Positions 9,337-17,920 of a stretch of DNA of 64,000 nt are shown here, one piece after another. Source of the stretch: Curvibacter lanceolatus ATCC 14669 (lineage in GTDB: Bacteria; Pseudomonadota; Gammaproteobacteria; Burkholderiales; Burkholderiaceae_C); NCBI RefSeq assembly GCF_000381265.1, contig NZ_KB906258.1, forward strand, positions 253,037 to 317,036, read 5' to 3'. Each line of letters begins with the position of its first letter. The stretch's first letter is position 1. The notes beneath the pieces were generated by a model. The model ran no database searches, was not told the DNA's origin, and worked only from the letters and a program-made list of their open reading frames with translations. The translations under genes and the position numbers were made by a program.

Positions 9337-10788
9337 TCAGGGCTGGGCCAGGGCGGCCGCGAGCTGGGGCAGTTGGGCTTCGAAGATGGCCTGGTCGGCC
9401 GCCTCCAGGCAGCGCAGGTCCAGCCACAGGGCGTCGTCCTGGGTGCGGCCGATCACGGGCCGCGGCAGCTGGCGCAGCGCGGCTTCCAGCTGCTGCAGCT
9501 GGCGGCCGGCCTGGCGCGCCTGCACCGGGGCCAGGCGCAGGCCCTGGCTGGGCAGCAGGTCCACCGGCAAGGCGCCGCTGCCGATCTGGCTGCTCATGGC
9601 GGCCACCTCCACGCTCCAACGTGGGCCCACGGCGGCCTGCACCAGAGGCTGCAGCGCCAGGGCCTGGGCCTGCATGTCGGCCACCGGGCGGGTGAACAGG
9701 CGCAGCGTGGTCAGGCGCTGGGCCAGCAGGTCGGGCGACAGGTACAGGCGCAGCACTGGCTCCAGTGCGGCCAGGGTGAGCTTGCCCACGCGCAGGGCGC
9801 GCTTGAGCGGGCTTTTCTTGATCTGGGCGATCAGGTCCTTGCGGCCCACGATCAGCCCGGCCTGCGGGCCACCCAGCAGCTTGTCACCGCTGAAGGTGAC
9901 CAGGTCAGCCCCGGCCGCAATGGTTTCGCGCACCGTCACCTCATGGGGCAGGCCCCAGGGTCGCAGGTCGACCAGGGTGCCGCTGCCCAGGTCCACCACC
10001 AGGGGGCGCTGGCGGGCGTGGGCAATGGCGGCCACCTCGGCCTCGGGCACGCTCTTGGTGAAGCCGGTCACCTCGTAGTTGCTGCAATGCACCTTCATCA
10101 GCAACGCGGTCTGCTCGCCCACGGCGTTCTCGTAGTCGCGCGCGTGGGTGCGGTTGGTGGTGCCCACCTCGACCAGGCGGGCCCCGGCGCGGGCCATGAT
10201 GTCAGGGATGCGGAAGGCACCGCCGATCTCGACCAGCTCGCCGCGCGAGACGATCACCTCGCGGCCGGCGGCCAGCGCGCTCAGCGTGAGCAGCACGGCG
10301 GCGGCGTTGTTGTTGACCACGGTGGCGGCCTCGGCGCCGGTCAGCTCGCACAGCAGGTCTTCGACCAGGTCGTCGCGGTCACCGCGGCCCCCGGTGGCCA
10401 GGTCGTATTCGAGGTTGGCCGGGGTGGTCAGGGCCTGCACCACCGCCTCCACGGCCTCTTGCGGCAGCAGGGCCCGGCCCAGGTTGGTGTGCAGCACGGT
10501 GCCGGTGAGGTTGAACACCGATCTCAGGCGCGGCGCAAAGCGCCGGGCCAGGTGCTTTTGCACGCCCTGCACCAGGGCCGCCTCGTCGGGCAAGGCCGCA
10601 TCACCCGCCTGCTCGCGCCAGGCCTGGCGCGCCCGGGCCAGCACCTGGCGGATGGCCTCGGTGAGGGCCTCCTTGCCGTAAGGGCTCAGCAGCGGTTGCA
10701 GCTCGGGGTGCTGCAGCAGCCGGTCCACCGAGGGCAGGCTGGCCAGGGTGGGGGCGGACAGGGAACGGGAGGCCTCGGGCTGGGTCAT
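9337..10788 (-). CDS. selA: L-seryl-tRNA(Sec) selenium transferase SelA
   Basis: This PLP enzyme of 483 residues converts Ser-tRNA-Sec to Sec-tRNA-Sec using selenophosphate. The PLP-lysine segment is [14 protein letters not shown], near residue 300. The tRNA-facing N-terminal domain has the usual LPSVDRLL start. A long upstream in-frame extension overlaps fdhE, but the ATG at 10788 gives the expected length and begins 20 bp after fdhE. selD, which makes selenophosphate, is not in the window. Confidence 0.95.
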   Translation of the reverse strand: MTQPEASRSLSAPTLASLPSVDRLLQHPELQPLLSPYGKEALTEAIRQVLARARQAWREQAGDAALPDEAALVQGVQKHLARRFAPRLRSVFNLTGTVLHTNLGRALLPQEAVEAVVQALTTPANLEYDLATGGRGDRDDLVEDLLCELTGAEAATVVNNNAAAVLLTLSALAAGREVIVSRGELVEIGGAFRIPDIMARAGARLVEVGTTNRTHARDYENAVGEQTALLMKVHCSNYEVTGFTKSVPEAEVAAIAHARQRPLVVDLGSGTLVDLRPWGLPHEVTVRETIAAGADLVTFSGDKLLGGPQAGLIVGRKDLIAQIKKSPLKRALRVGKLTLAALEPVLRLYLSPDLLAQRLTTLRLFTRPVADMQAQALALQPLVQAAVGPRWSVEVAAMSSQIGSGALPVDLLPSQGLRLAPVQARQAGRQLQQLEAALRQLPRPVIGRTQDDALWLDLRCLEAADQAIFEAQLPQLAAALAQP

Positions 10789-10808
10789 GAAGTGGAAGGT
10801 GAGAAAAC

Positions 10809-11771
10809 TCAGGACAGGTCGGGCGGCAGGGCGGCGTCGTCGCCCTCTTGCGGCTCGGCCACGGCCACGAACAACAGGGGGTTGGGGCTGGCGCGCTGGA
10901 AGCGGGTCTCGCCCATCAGCAGGTCCAGGGTCAGGCTGGCCAGGTCGTCGGCCAGGGGTTCGGCCTGGGGGTCTTTCTCCTGGTTGACCAGCTTGCGGTA
11001 GGTGCCGCATTCGCTGCAGGTTTCGGCCGTGACCACGCCCTTGTCGTTTTCGATGCCCTGGTAGGCCACGCCCTTGGTGGATTCGCAATGCGAGCACTTC
11101 ACGCGCACCATGTGCCATTCGGTGGCGCAGGTGCCGCAGTGCAGGTAGCGGTGGCCGGCCGCCTGGCCCCCGATGCGCAGCACGCTGGCCACCGGCGCGC
11201 TGGCGCACACGGGGCAGACGCTGGCGGTGTCGGTGTAGGGCACATCGGCCTCGGTGAGCTGGCTGGCGAGACGGGTGAAGCTGACCTGCAGGGCCGCCAT
11301 GATGAAGGGCGAGATGCCCACATCACGGGCCGAGCCCTCGCCTTGCAGCAGCTTGCGAGCGATGTCGTCGCGCTCGGCGTGGCTCAGCTCGCGCAGGGCG
11401 CCCAGCAGCGGTTGCAGGGCTTCGGGCAGGCCGTCTTCACGGGCCAGGGTGGCGATCAGGCTGTCGAGCACGTCGTGCCAGGCCGGGTCGAGGTGGTCCT
11501 GCGCGGGCATCAGGGGCATGCCGTGCTGCTGGGCGCGGGCCTTGACCTCGTCGGCCAGGGTGGGCACCGGCACGCTGGCCACGGCCTGGTGCTGGGCGTC
11601 CATGATCTTGGCCACGAACAGCAGGTAGTCGGCAATCGGGTTGCCCTCGGCCAGTTGGCGCAGGCGGGCGGCGCGCTCGGCAAACAGCGAGCTGGCGGCA
11701 GGCGGCAGCACCCGGGGGAAGCGGGTGTGGTCCAGGGCTTCGATGTCACCGGGTTGAAGAATGCGTTGCAT
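10809..11771 (-). CDS. fdhE: Formate dehydrogenase accessory protein FdhE
   Basis: The 320-residue cytoplasmic protein is needed to assemble respiratory formate dehydrogenases. It contains four CxxC pairs of a rubredoxin-like metal-binding region: CPVC, CGTC, CSHC and CSEC, at about residues 185-265. The ATG at 11771 (MQRILQPGD) is preferred to a start five codons upstream. It lies between the fdo structural genes and selA, which fits a single maturation-plus-enzyme operon. Confidence 0.94.
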   Translation of the reverse strand: MQRILQPGDIEALDHTRFPRVLPPAASSLFAERAARLRQLAEGNPIADYLLFVAKIMDAQHQAVASVPVPTLADEVKARAQQHGMPLMPAQDHLDPAWHDVLDSLIATLAREDGLPEALQPLLGALRELSHAERDDIARKLLQGEGSARDVGISPFIMAALQVSFTRLASQLTEADVPYTDTASVCPVCASAPVASVLRIGGQAAGHRYLHCGTCATEWHMVRVKCSHCESTKGVAYQGIENDKGVVTAETCSECGTYRKLVNQEKDPQAEPLADDLASLTLDLLMGETRFQRASPNPLLFVAVAEPQEGDDAALPPDLS

Positions 11772-11864
11772 GGAGAAGTGTCCCAAAAAAGCAGCCGCCG
11801 GCGCGCCAACAGCAGGCGCCCGGCGGCAGTGAGCCCGATCAGGGGCGTTGAACAGGCAGGAAGA

Positions 11865-12491
11865 TCAGCTGTTGTCGCCCGTCATCTTGCGGTACCAGCC
11901 GCGGTGGTGCTGCTTGGCCCAGGCCCGGGTCACGGTGCCGTAGAGCATGGCCCGGATGGTACCGCGGGTCCAGATGGCGGCGTAGATGTGCATCAGGATC
12001 AGCCCGATCATCCACACACCGGCGGCGGCGTGCAGAAGCGAGCTGATGCGCACCACGTCGGCGGGCAGCTTCCACCAGGCACGCCACATGGGCAGGCCCG
12101 ACAGGAACAACACCACCATGCCCCCGACCAGGCCCCAGAACAGCAGCTTCTGGCCGCCGTTGTACTTGCCTTGCTCGGGCATGTCGTGGTCGTTGCCGTC
12201 CACCATCTTGCGGACGTTCTTCAGCCACTCGACATCGCGCGGCTCGACCACGTTCAGGCGCCAGAAGCGCAGGCCCATGATCACGAAGAAGGCCATCATC
12301 ACCACCCCGATGTAGGGGTGGAGGATGCGGGTCCAGGGCCCACCGCCGAACAGCTGGGTCAGCGGGAAGAAGGCCGGGTGGAAGAAGGCCAGGCCCGACA
12401 GGGCCAGCAGGATGAAGCAGATGCCCACCACCCAGTGGTTGGCACGCTCAGAGGCGTTGTAGCGCTGCAGGTCACGAGGGTTGCGTCTCAT
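11865..12491 (-). CDS. fdoI: Formate dehydrogenase, cytochrome b556 gamma subunit
   Basis: The 208-residue membrane protein has four hydrophobic helices and candidate haem-ligand histidines in helix regions ([25 protein letters not shown]). In FdnGHI/FdoGHI this subunit takes electrons from the beta subunit and reduces quinone in the inner membrane. Its start overlaps the fdoH stop by 4 bp (ATGA). About 90 bp separate it from fdhE. Confidence 0.94.
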   Translation of the reverse strand: MRRNPRDLQRYNASERANHWVVGICFILLALSGLAFFHPAFFPLTQLFGGGPWTRILHPYIGVVMMAFFVIMGLRFWRLNVVEPRDVEWLKNVRKMVDGNDHDMPEQGKYNGGQKLLFWGLVGGMVVLFLSGLPMWRAWWKLPADVVRISSLLHAAAGVWMIGLILMHIYAAIWTRGTIRAMLYGTVTRAWAKQHHRGWYRKMTGDNS

Positions 12492-13426
12492 GGTGCGGTC
12501 TCCTGGTTGGCTTGAGCCTGGGCCTCGCGGTCCTTGGCTTCCATTTCATCTTCCAGCTCCTTGGACACGTCGTTCGGGCCCTTGGTGATGTAGTGAAACA
12601 GGCTGCCCACCGCGGCGGCGCCCAGGGCGGCCATGGCCAGCGGCTTGGCCACGCCCTTCCACAGGCCCACGAAGGGGCTGATCTTGGGCGAATCGGGCAG
12701 GCCGTGGTACAGCGAAGGCTTGTCGGCGTGGTGCAGCACGTACATCACGTGGGTGCCACCCACCCCGGCCGGGTCGTACAGGCCGGCCTGGTCGAAGCCA
12801 CGCTCCTTGAGGTCAAGAATGCGCTCCTCGGCCTGGTCTTTCATGGCCTCTTTGGTGCCGAACATGATGGCGCCGGTGGGGCAGGTCTTGACGCAGGCCG
12901 GCTCCATGCCCACCGCCACGCGGTCCGAGCACAGGGTGCACTTGTAGGCCTTGTTGTCCTTCTTGGAGATGCGCGGCACGTCGAACGGGCAGCCCGTCAC
13001 GCAGTAGCCGCAGCCGATGCAGTTTTCCTCCTGGAAGTCGACGATGCCGTTGGCGTACTGGACGATGGCACCGGGCGAGGGGCAGGCCTTGAGGCAGCCT
13101 GGGTCTTCGCAGTGCATGCAGCCGTCCTTGCGGATCAGCCACTCCAGGTTGCCGCTGGCCTCGTTCTCGTACTCGGAGAAACGCATCACGGTCCAGGACT
13201 GGGCGCTCAGGTCGGTCGGGTTGTCATACACCCCGGCCGCCGCCGTGCCCACTTCGTCGCGCAGGTCGTTCCACTCCATGCAGGCCGTCTGGCAGGCCTT
13301 GCAGCCGATGCACTTGGAGACATCGATCAGCTTGGCCACCTCGCCCGCATGCGCAGAGCGCGCACTGGGCGAGGGCGTGGTGGTGGCGGAGCGGCGCTTG
13401 ATATCGAGAGATTGCAGAGATGACAT
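12488..13426 (-). CDS. fdoH: Formate dehydrogenase iron-sulfur beta subunit
   Basis: This 312-residue electron-transfer subunit has four ferredoxin-type cysteine groups. They begin [35 protein letters not shown] and CTLCSDR, the last ending ACVKTC, for four [4Fe-4S] clusters. A C-terminal membrane anchor ([18 protein letters not shown]) places it on the periplasmic face beside FdoI. It starts 10 bp after fdoG and overlaps fdoI. The pattern matches E. coli FdnH/FdoH. Confidence 0.95.
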   Translation of the reverse strand: MSSLQSLDIKRRSATTTPSPSARSAHAGEVAKLIDVSKCIGCKACQTACMEWNDLRDEVGTAAAGVYDNPTDLSAQSWTVMRFSEYENEASGNLEWLIRKDGCMHCEDPGCLKACPSPGAIVQYANGIVDFQEENCIGCGYCVTGCPFDVPRISKKDNKAYKCTLCSDRVAVGMEPACVKTCPTGAIMFGTKEAMKDQAEERILDLKERGFDQAGLYDPAGVGGTHVMYVLHHADKPSLYHGLPDSPKISPFVGLWKGVAKPLAMAALGAAAVGSLFHYITKGPNDVSKELEDEMEAKDREAQAQANQETAP

Positions 13427-13436
13427 CAGGGGCTCC

Positions 13437-16400
13437 TCAAACCTTCTCGACCTTGACCAGGAAGGTCTTGAACTCAGGCGTGTTGCTGTTGCCGTCGCCC
13501 ACGAAAGGCGTCAGCGTGTTGGCCAGGAAGCCCGGCTTGGTCACACCCTTGAAGCCCCAGTGGATGGGGATGCCCACGTGCTGCACGGTCTTGCCCTCGA
13601 TCTGCATCGGCTTGATGCGCTTGGTCACCAGGGCCACGGCCTTGATGTAGCCGCGCTTGGAGCTGACCTTGACCATCTCGCCAGTCTTCACCCCCACCGA
13701 CTCGGCCAGGCTTTCGCTGATCTCGACGAACTGCTCGGGTTGCGTGATCGCGTTGAGCAGCGAGTGCTTGGTCCAGTAGTGGAAGTGCTCGGTGAGGCGG
13801 TAGGTGGTGCCCACGTGCGGGAACTCTGAGGCCTTGCCGAAGGTGTCCCAGATGCCGGGCAACACGCGCGCGGCGGGGCTGCTGGTGGCCTTGGGGTTCT
13901 TCGGGTGCATGGGGTTGTAGCCCAGCGGCGTGTCGAAGGGTTCGTAATGGGTCGGGAAAGGCCCTTCGTTCATGCCCTTGCGTGCAAAGAAGCGCGCCAC
14001 GCCTTCGGGGTTCATGATGAAGGGACCGGTACCGGTGTCCGGGCCCAGCGTGGCGCCGATGTCGGGCACGTCGGCCCCCGTCCAGGCACTGCCGTTCCAG
14101 CCGATCAGCTTGCGGTGCGGGTTGAAGGGCTTGCCCGCCACATCGCAGGAGGCGCGGTTGTACAGCACCCGGCGGTTGGCCGGCCAGGCCCAGGCCCAGT
14201 TCAGCGTGTTGCCGATGCCGGTCGGGTCGGAGTTGTCGCGCCGCGCCATCTGGTTGCCGGCGCTGGTCCAGCAGCCGGTCCAGATCCAGCAACCGCTTTG
14301 CGTGCTGCCGTCGTCGCGCAGTTCACCAAAGCCGCTGAGCTGCTCGCCGGCCTTGCGGAGCACCTTGGTCGGGTCCTTGGGGTCGTTCAGCTGGACCAGG
14401 GCCCGGCCGTTGAACTCCTTGGCCACCTCTTCAGGCCGCGGCTCCTCGGGGTCGGCATAGGGCCACCACAGGTTGGCAATGGGGTCGGGGAACTTGCCGC
14501 CCTCGGCCTTGTACAAGGCCTTCAGGCGCAGGTGCAGCTGCGACATGATGTAGATGTCGGTCTTGGCCTCGCCCGGCGGCTCGGCCGCCTTCCAGTGCCA
14601 TTGCAGCACGCGCGACGAGCTGACCACCGAGCCCTCTTCTTCGGCAAAGCAGGTGGTGGGCAGGCGGAACACCTCGGTCTGGATCGAGGCCGTGTCCACA
14701 TCGTTGTACTCGCCGTGGTTCTTCCAGAAATCGGCGGTCTCGGTGGCCAGCGGGTCCATCACCACCAGGAACTTCAGCTTGGACAGGCCGTTGCGAACGC
14801 GGTCCTTGTTGGACAGCGCCGCCAGCGGGTTGAAGCCCTGGGCGATGTAGCCGTTGACCTTGCCCTGGTTCATCAGCTCGAAGATCTGCAGCATGTCGTA
14901 CTGCTTGTCGAGCTTGGGCAGGTAGTCGTAGGCCCAGTTGTTCTCGGCCGTGGCGGCCGGCCCCCACCAGGACTTCATGAGGCTGACGTGGAACTTGGGG
15001 TAGTTCTGCCAGTAGCTCATCTGCCCGGGGCGCAGCGGCATCTGGGTGCGGGCCGCGATGTACTTGCCGTAGTCCTGCTCGGCCTGGCCGGGCATGGTCA
15101 GGTAACCAGAAAGGCTGGCCGACAGGATGCCCAGGTCGGTCAGGCCCTGGATGTTGGAGTGACCGCGCAAAGCGTTCATGCCGCCACCGGCAATGCCGAT
15201 GTTGCCCAACAGCAGCTGCACCATGGCGCCGGTGCGCAGGATCTGCGCGCCGGTGGAGTGCTGGGTCCAGCCCAGGGCGTACAGGATGGTGGCCGCACGG
15301 CCGGCCTGCGCCGTCGAGGCCAGCTTCTCGCACACGTGCAGGAACTTGGCCTTGGGCGTGCCGCAGATGCTCTCCACCTTCTCGGGGGTGTACTCGGCGT
15401 AATGCTTCTTCAGCCACTGGTACACGCAGCGCGGGTGCTGCAGCGTCGGGTCGGTCACCACATAGCCGTCGTGGCCGATTTCGTAGTCCCAGCTGGCCTT
15501 GTCGTACGTGCGCTTTTCGGGGTTGTAGCCCGAGAAGATGCCGTCGTCGAAGGCGAAGTCTTCGCGCACGACAAAGCTGAAGTCGGTGTAGTTCTTGACG
15601 TACTCGTGGTGGATCTTGTCGTTGGTGAGCAGGTAGTTGATCACCGCGCCCAGGAACACCAGGTCGCTGCCCGAACGGATCGGGGCATAGAAGTCGGCAA
15701 TCGATGCCGAGCGATTGAAGCGCGGGTCGACCACCATCAAGTGCGCCTTGTTGTGCGCCTTGGCCTCGGTCACCCATTTGAAGCCGCAGGGGTGGGCTTC
15801 AGCGGCATTGCCGCCCATGATCAAAATAACGTCCGCGTTCTTGATGTCGACCCAATGGTTCGTCATCGCTCCACGGCCAAACGTCGGGGCAAGACCTGCC
15901 ACCGTCGGGCCGTGTCAGACACGTGCTTGGTTGTCGAGTGCAAGAAGGCCCCAACTGCGGGCCACTTTGTGCGTGATGTAACCGGCTTCGTTGCTGGCGG
16001 CCGAGGCGGCCAGCATGCCGGTGGTGAGCCAGCGGTTCACCGTCAGCCCGTCGTCGGTCTTCTCGACGAAGTTGGCGTCACGGTCTTCCTTGAGCCGCTT
16101 GGCGATGCGGGTCAGCGCGTCGTCCCAGGACAGACGCTTCCACTCGTTGGAGCCCGGGGCCCGGTACTCGGGGTACTTGAGGCGGTTCGGGCTGTGCACG
16201 AAATCGAGCAGGCTGGCGCCCTTGGGGCACAGCGTGCCGCGGTTCACCGGGTGGTCCGGATCGCCTTCGACGTGGATCACCGACAGCTTGGCGTTCTTGG
16301 CGCCATCGCCCAGCGAATGCATGAGGATGCCGCAACCCACCGAGCAGTAGGTGCAGGTTTGACGGGTGACGGTGGTGGCCGCCAATTTGTATTGACGGAC

Positions 16401-16505
16401 TTCCGCCAAGGCTGTGCTGGGTGAGAAACCCATCAGGGCCAGGCTGGAGCCCGCCAGAGTCGAACCAGTCACTTTCATGAACTGGCGTCTGGAGAGTTGC
16501 ACCAT
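13437..16505 (-). CDS. fdoG: Selenocysteine formate dehydrogenase, catalytic alpha subunit (in-frame UGA)
   Basis: Read through UGA at 15915-15917, the frame gives a 1022-residue periplasmic molybdenum/tungsten-bis-MGD enzyme that oxidises formate to CO2. The twin-arginine signal is [11 protein letters not shown] near residue 10. A [4Fe-4S] site CTYCSVGC plus LCPKG follows, and Sec197 lies in [17 protein letters not shown], the same context as E. coli FdoG/FdnG. The downstream part has the expected molybdopterin blocks and length. A SECIS hairpin starts at the UGA. GAAGG precedes the ATG. Conceptual translation without recoding would split the gene in two. Confidence 0.96.
15878..15917 (-). 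promoter_or_regulatory. SECIS element in fdoG mRNA
   Basis: Starting at the UGA codon (15917-15915, minus strand), the mRNA can fold so that GGCA and TGCC close an apical loop GGTCT at 15896-15892. The loop and its spacing from UGA match the bacterial SECIS recognised by SelB in E. coli fdhF/fdnG. It recruits SelB-GTP-Sec-tRNA. The hairpin lies inside the coding region, as is normal in bacteria. Confidence 0.9.
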
Positions 16506-16752
16506 GGGGGTACCTTCTTGTTTGGAGCAGGCCGAAATTCTAGGTTGAAGCCGCGACCCACAGTTGCAAATTAACGCGAAACGCGAGAGATTTCCATGGG
16601 TATTTCACGCATATCAAGCAATTTGCGGCGGTTATTTACCCGTTATCTCTCGAAAGAGTTTTGATAATCTGGTGAAATTGACACATTCAAAAAACTTATC
16701 AACCATCCAGCCCCGCATGGATTCCGCTTGAATATCCCCGGCCTTGAAAGAT

Positions 16753-16764
16753 GAATTTATATTC
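16753..16764. promoter_or_regulatory. Candidate TetR operator upstream of the tetR gene
   Basis: GAATTTATATTC is a near-perfect palindrome located 17 bp before the tetR ATG. It differs by one base from the perfect palindrome at 17396-17407 in front of the adjacent operon. In a GC-rich genome two such AT-rich copies at these places suggest one regulator. The rest of the AT-rich stretch 16506-16781 must also hold the fdoG promoter, but no specific box was recognised there. Confidence 0.6.
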
Positions 16765-16781
16765 GTCTATGATGCGCCGAC

Positions 16782-17354
16782 ATGAAACCCAAGGACGAAG
16801 AAAAGCTGCGCGCCATCGCCGAGGCCACCTTCACCCTGGTCGAGCAGACCGGGCTGAGCGGCTTGACCATGGCCGCCATCGCCCGTGAGGCCGGCCTGGC
16901 CACGGGCACGCTCTACGTCTACTTCAAATCCAAGGAAGAGTTGATGGTGGGCCTGTACGAGCAGGCCAAACGCCAGACGGCGGCCAGCCTGATGCAGGGC
17001 GATGACCCGGCCGCCCCCTTCCGCCAGCGCTTTCGCCACATGTGGGACAACTGGCTGGAACACCGGCTGGCCCATTCGGCCCAGGTGGTGTTTCTGGAGC
17101 AGTACTACAACTCGCCCTGGTTCAGCGAGGCCAGCCGGCAGCTGTCGGCCCAGTTGATCAAGGGCTGGGTCGAGCTGATCGACAACGCCAAGGCCCAGCA
17201 GATCCTCAAAGACGTGCCCACGCCGCTGCTGATCAGCAGCTTTGCCGGCTCGGTGCGCGAAACCGCCCAGTTGCTGCGCAGCGGCACCTTGAGCCACACC
17301 CCCGAACAGCTCAACATGGCCTTCGGGCTGTGCTGGGACGGCATCAAGGCCTGA
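16782..17354 (+). CDS. TetR/AcrR-family transcriptional regulator
   Basis: The 190-residue repressor has an N-terminal helix-turn-helix at about residues 10-55 (GLSGLTMAAIAREAGLATGT followed by LYVYFKSKEELM). The helical C-terminal ligand domain is not conserved enough to name an inducer. It is divergent from fdoG and co-directional with the molybdenum hydroxylase pair 73 bp downstream. Matching palindromes before this gene and before the pair suggest autorepression and local control of the pair. Confidence 0.9.
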   Translation: MKPKDEEKLRAIAEATFTLVEQTGLSGLTMAAIAREAGLATGTLYVYFKSKEELMVGLYEQAKRQTAASLMQGDDPAAPFRQRFRHMWDNWLEHRLAHSAQVVFLEQYYNSPWFSEASRQLSAQLIKGWVELIDNAKAQQILKDVPTPLLISSFAGSVRETAQLLRSGTLSHTPEQLNMAFGLCWDGIKA

Positions 17355-17395
17355 CCTGACAGCACCAACACAGCGCCCGCATCCGCCTTTTAACC

Positions 17396-17407
17396 GAATA
17401 TATATTC
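17396..17407. promoter_or_regulatory. Candidate TetR operator before the molybdenum hydroxylase operon
   Basis: GAATATATATTC is a perfect 12-bp palindrome ending 20 bp before the small-subunit ATG and just ahead of the AAAGAGGA ribosome site. It nearly duplicates the palindrome in front of the adjacent tetR gene. Its position would let a bound repressor block transcription. Confidence 0.6.
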
Positions 17408-17427
17408 ACCCAAAGAGGACCCACCCC

Positions 17428-17901
17428 ATGAGCACCCTGAACATCAACGGACAGAACCACGAGGTCGATGTCGACCCGTCCACGCCCATTCTCTGGACCT
17501 TGCGCGACACCCTGGGCATGACCGGCACCAAGTTCGGCTGTGGCGCGGCCCTGTGCGGCGCCTGCACCGTGCACCTGAACGGCCAGGCGATCCGATCCTG
17601 CGTGACGCCGGTGTCGGCCGCCAGCGGGCAGAAGATCACCACCATCGAGGCCGTCACCGGCGGCAGCGACAAGGTGGGCCAGGCCGTGCACCAGGCCTGG
17701 GTGAAGCACGACGTGGCCCAGTGCGGCTACTGCCAGAGCGGCCAGATCATGTCGGCCACCGCCTTCCTCAAGACCCTGCCCCGCGGCAAGCTGCCCAGCG
17801 AGGCCGAGATCGACTCGGCCATGGCGGGCAACATCTGCCGCTGCGGCACCTATGCGCGCATCCGCGCCGCCATCACCGACGCCGCCAAGGCCCTGGCCTG
17901 A
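17428..17901 (+). CDS. Isoquinoline 1-oxidoreductase-like (2Fe-2S) small subunit, second copy
   Basis: The 157-residue [2Fe-2S] subunit is paralogous to the one at 6551-7003. It has CGAALCGAC and CGYCQSGQIM, then CRCGTYARIRAAI near the C-terminus. It serves as the electron-transfer subunit for the large subunit encoded 19 bp downstream. It is preceded by AAAGAGGA and a palindrome thought to bind the upstream TetR protein. Confidence 0.93.
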   Translation: MSTLNINGQNHEVDVDPSTPILWTLRDTLGMTGTKFGCGAALCGACTVHLNGQAIRSCVTPVSAASGQKITTIEAVTGGSDKVGQAVHQAWVKHDVAQCGYCQSGQIMSATAFLKTLPRGKLPSEAEIDSAMAGNICRCGTYARIRAAITDAAKALA

Positions 17902-17920
17902 CCCCCAGAAGGAGCACCCC

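Noticed and set aside
7357..11001. Open frame of 1214 codons on the plus strand
   Set aside because: It lies antisense to selB and selA, whose products are clearly recognisable. The translated product is low-complexity and typical of shadow frames in GC-rich DNA.
15902..15917. Stop codon splitting fdoG, suggesting a pseudogene or two genes
   Set aside because: The UGA sits at the conserved Sec position, is followed by a SECIS loop, and selA, selB and selC lie in the same array. Recoding explains it better than inactivation.
16506..16781. FNR-type box for anaerobic control of fdoG
   Set aside because: The region is AT-rich, but no TTGAT-N4-ATCAA-like site with acceptable matches was seen.
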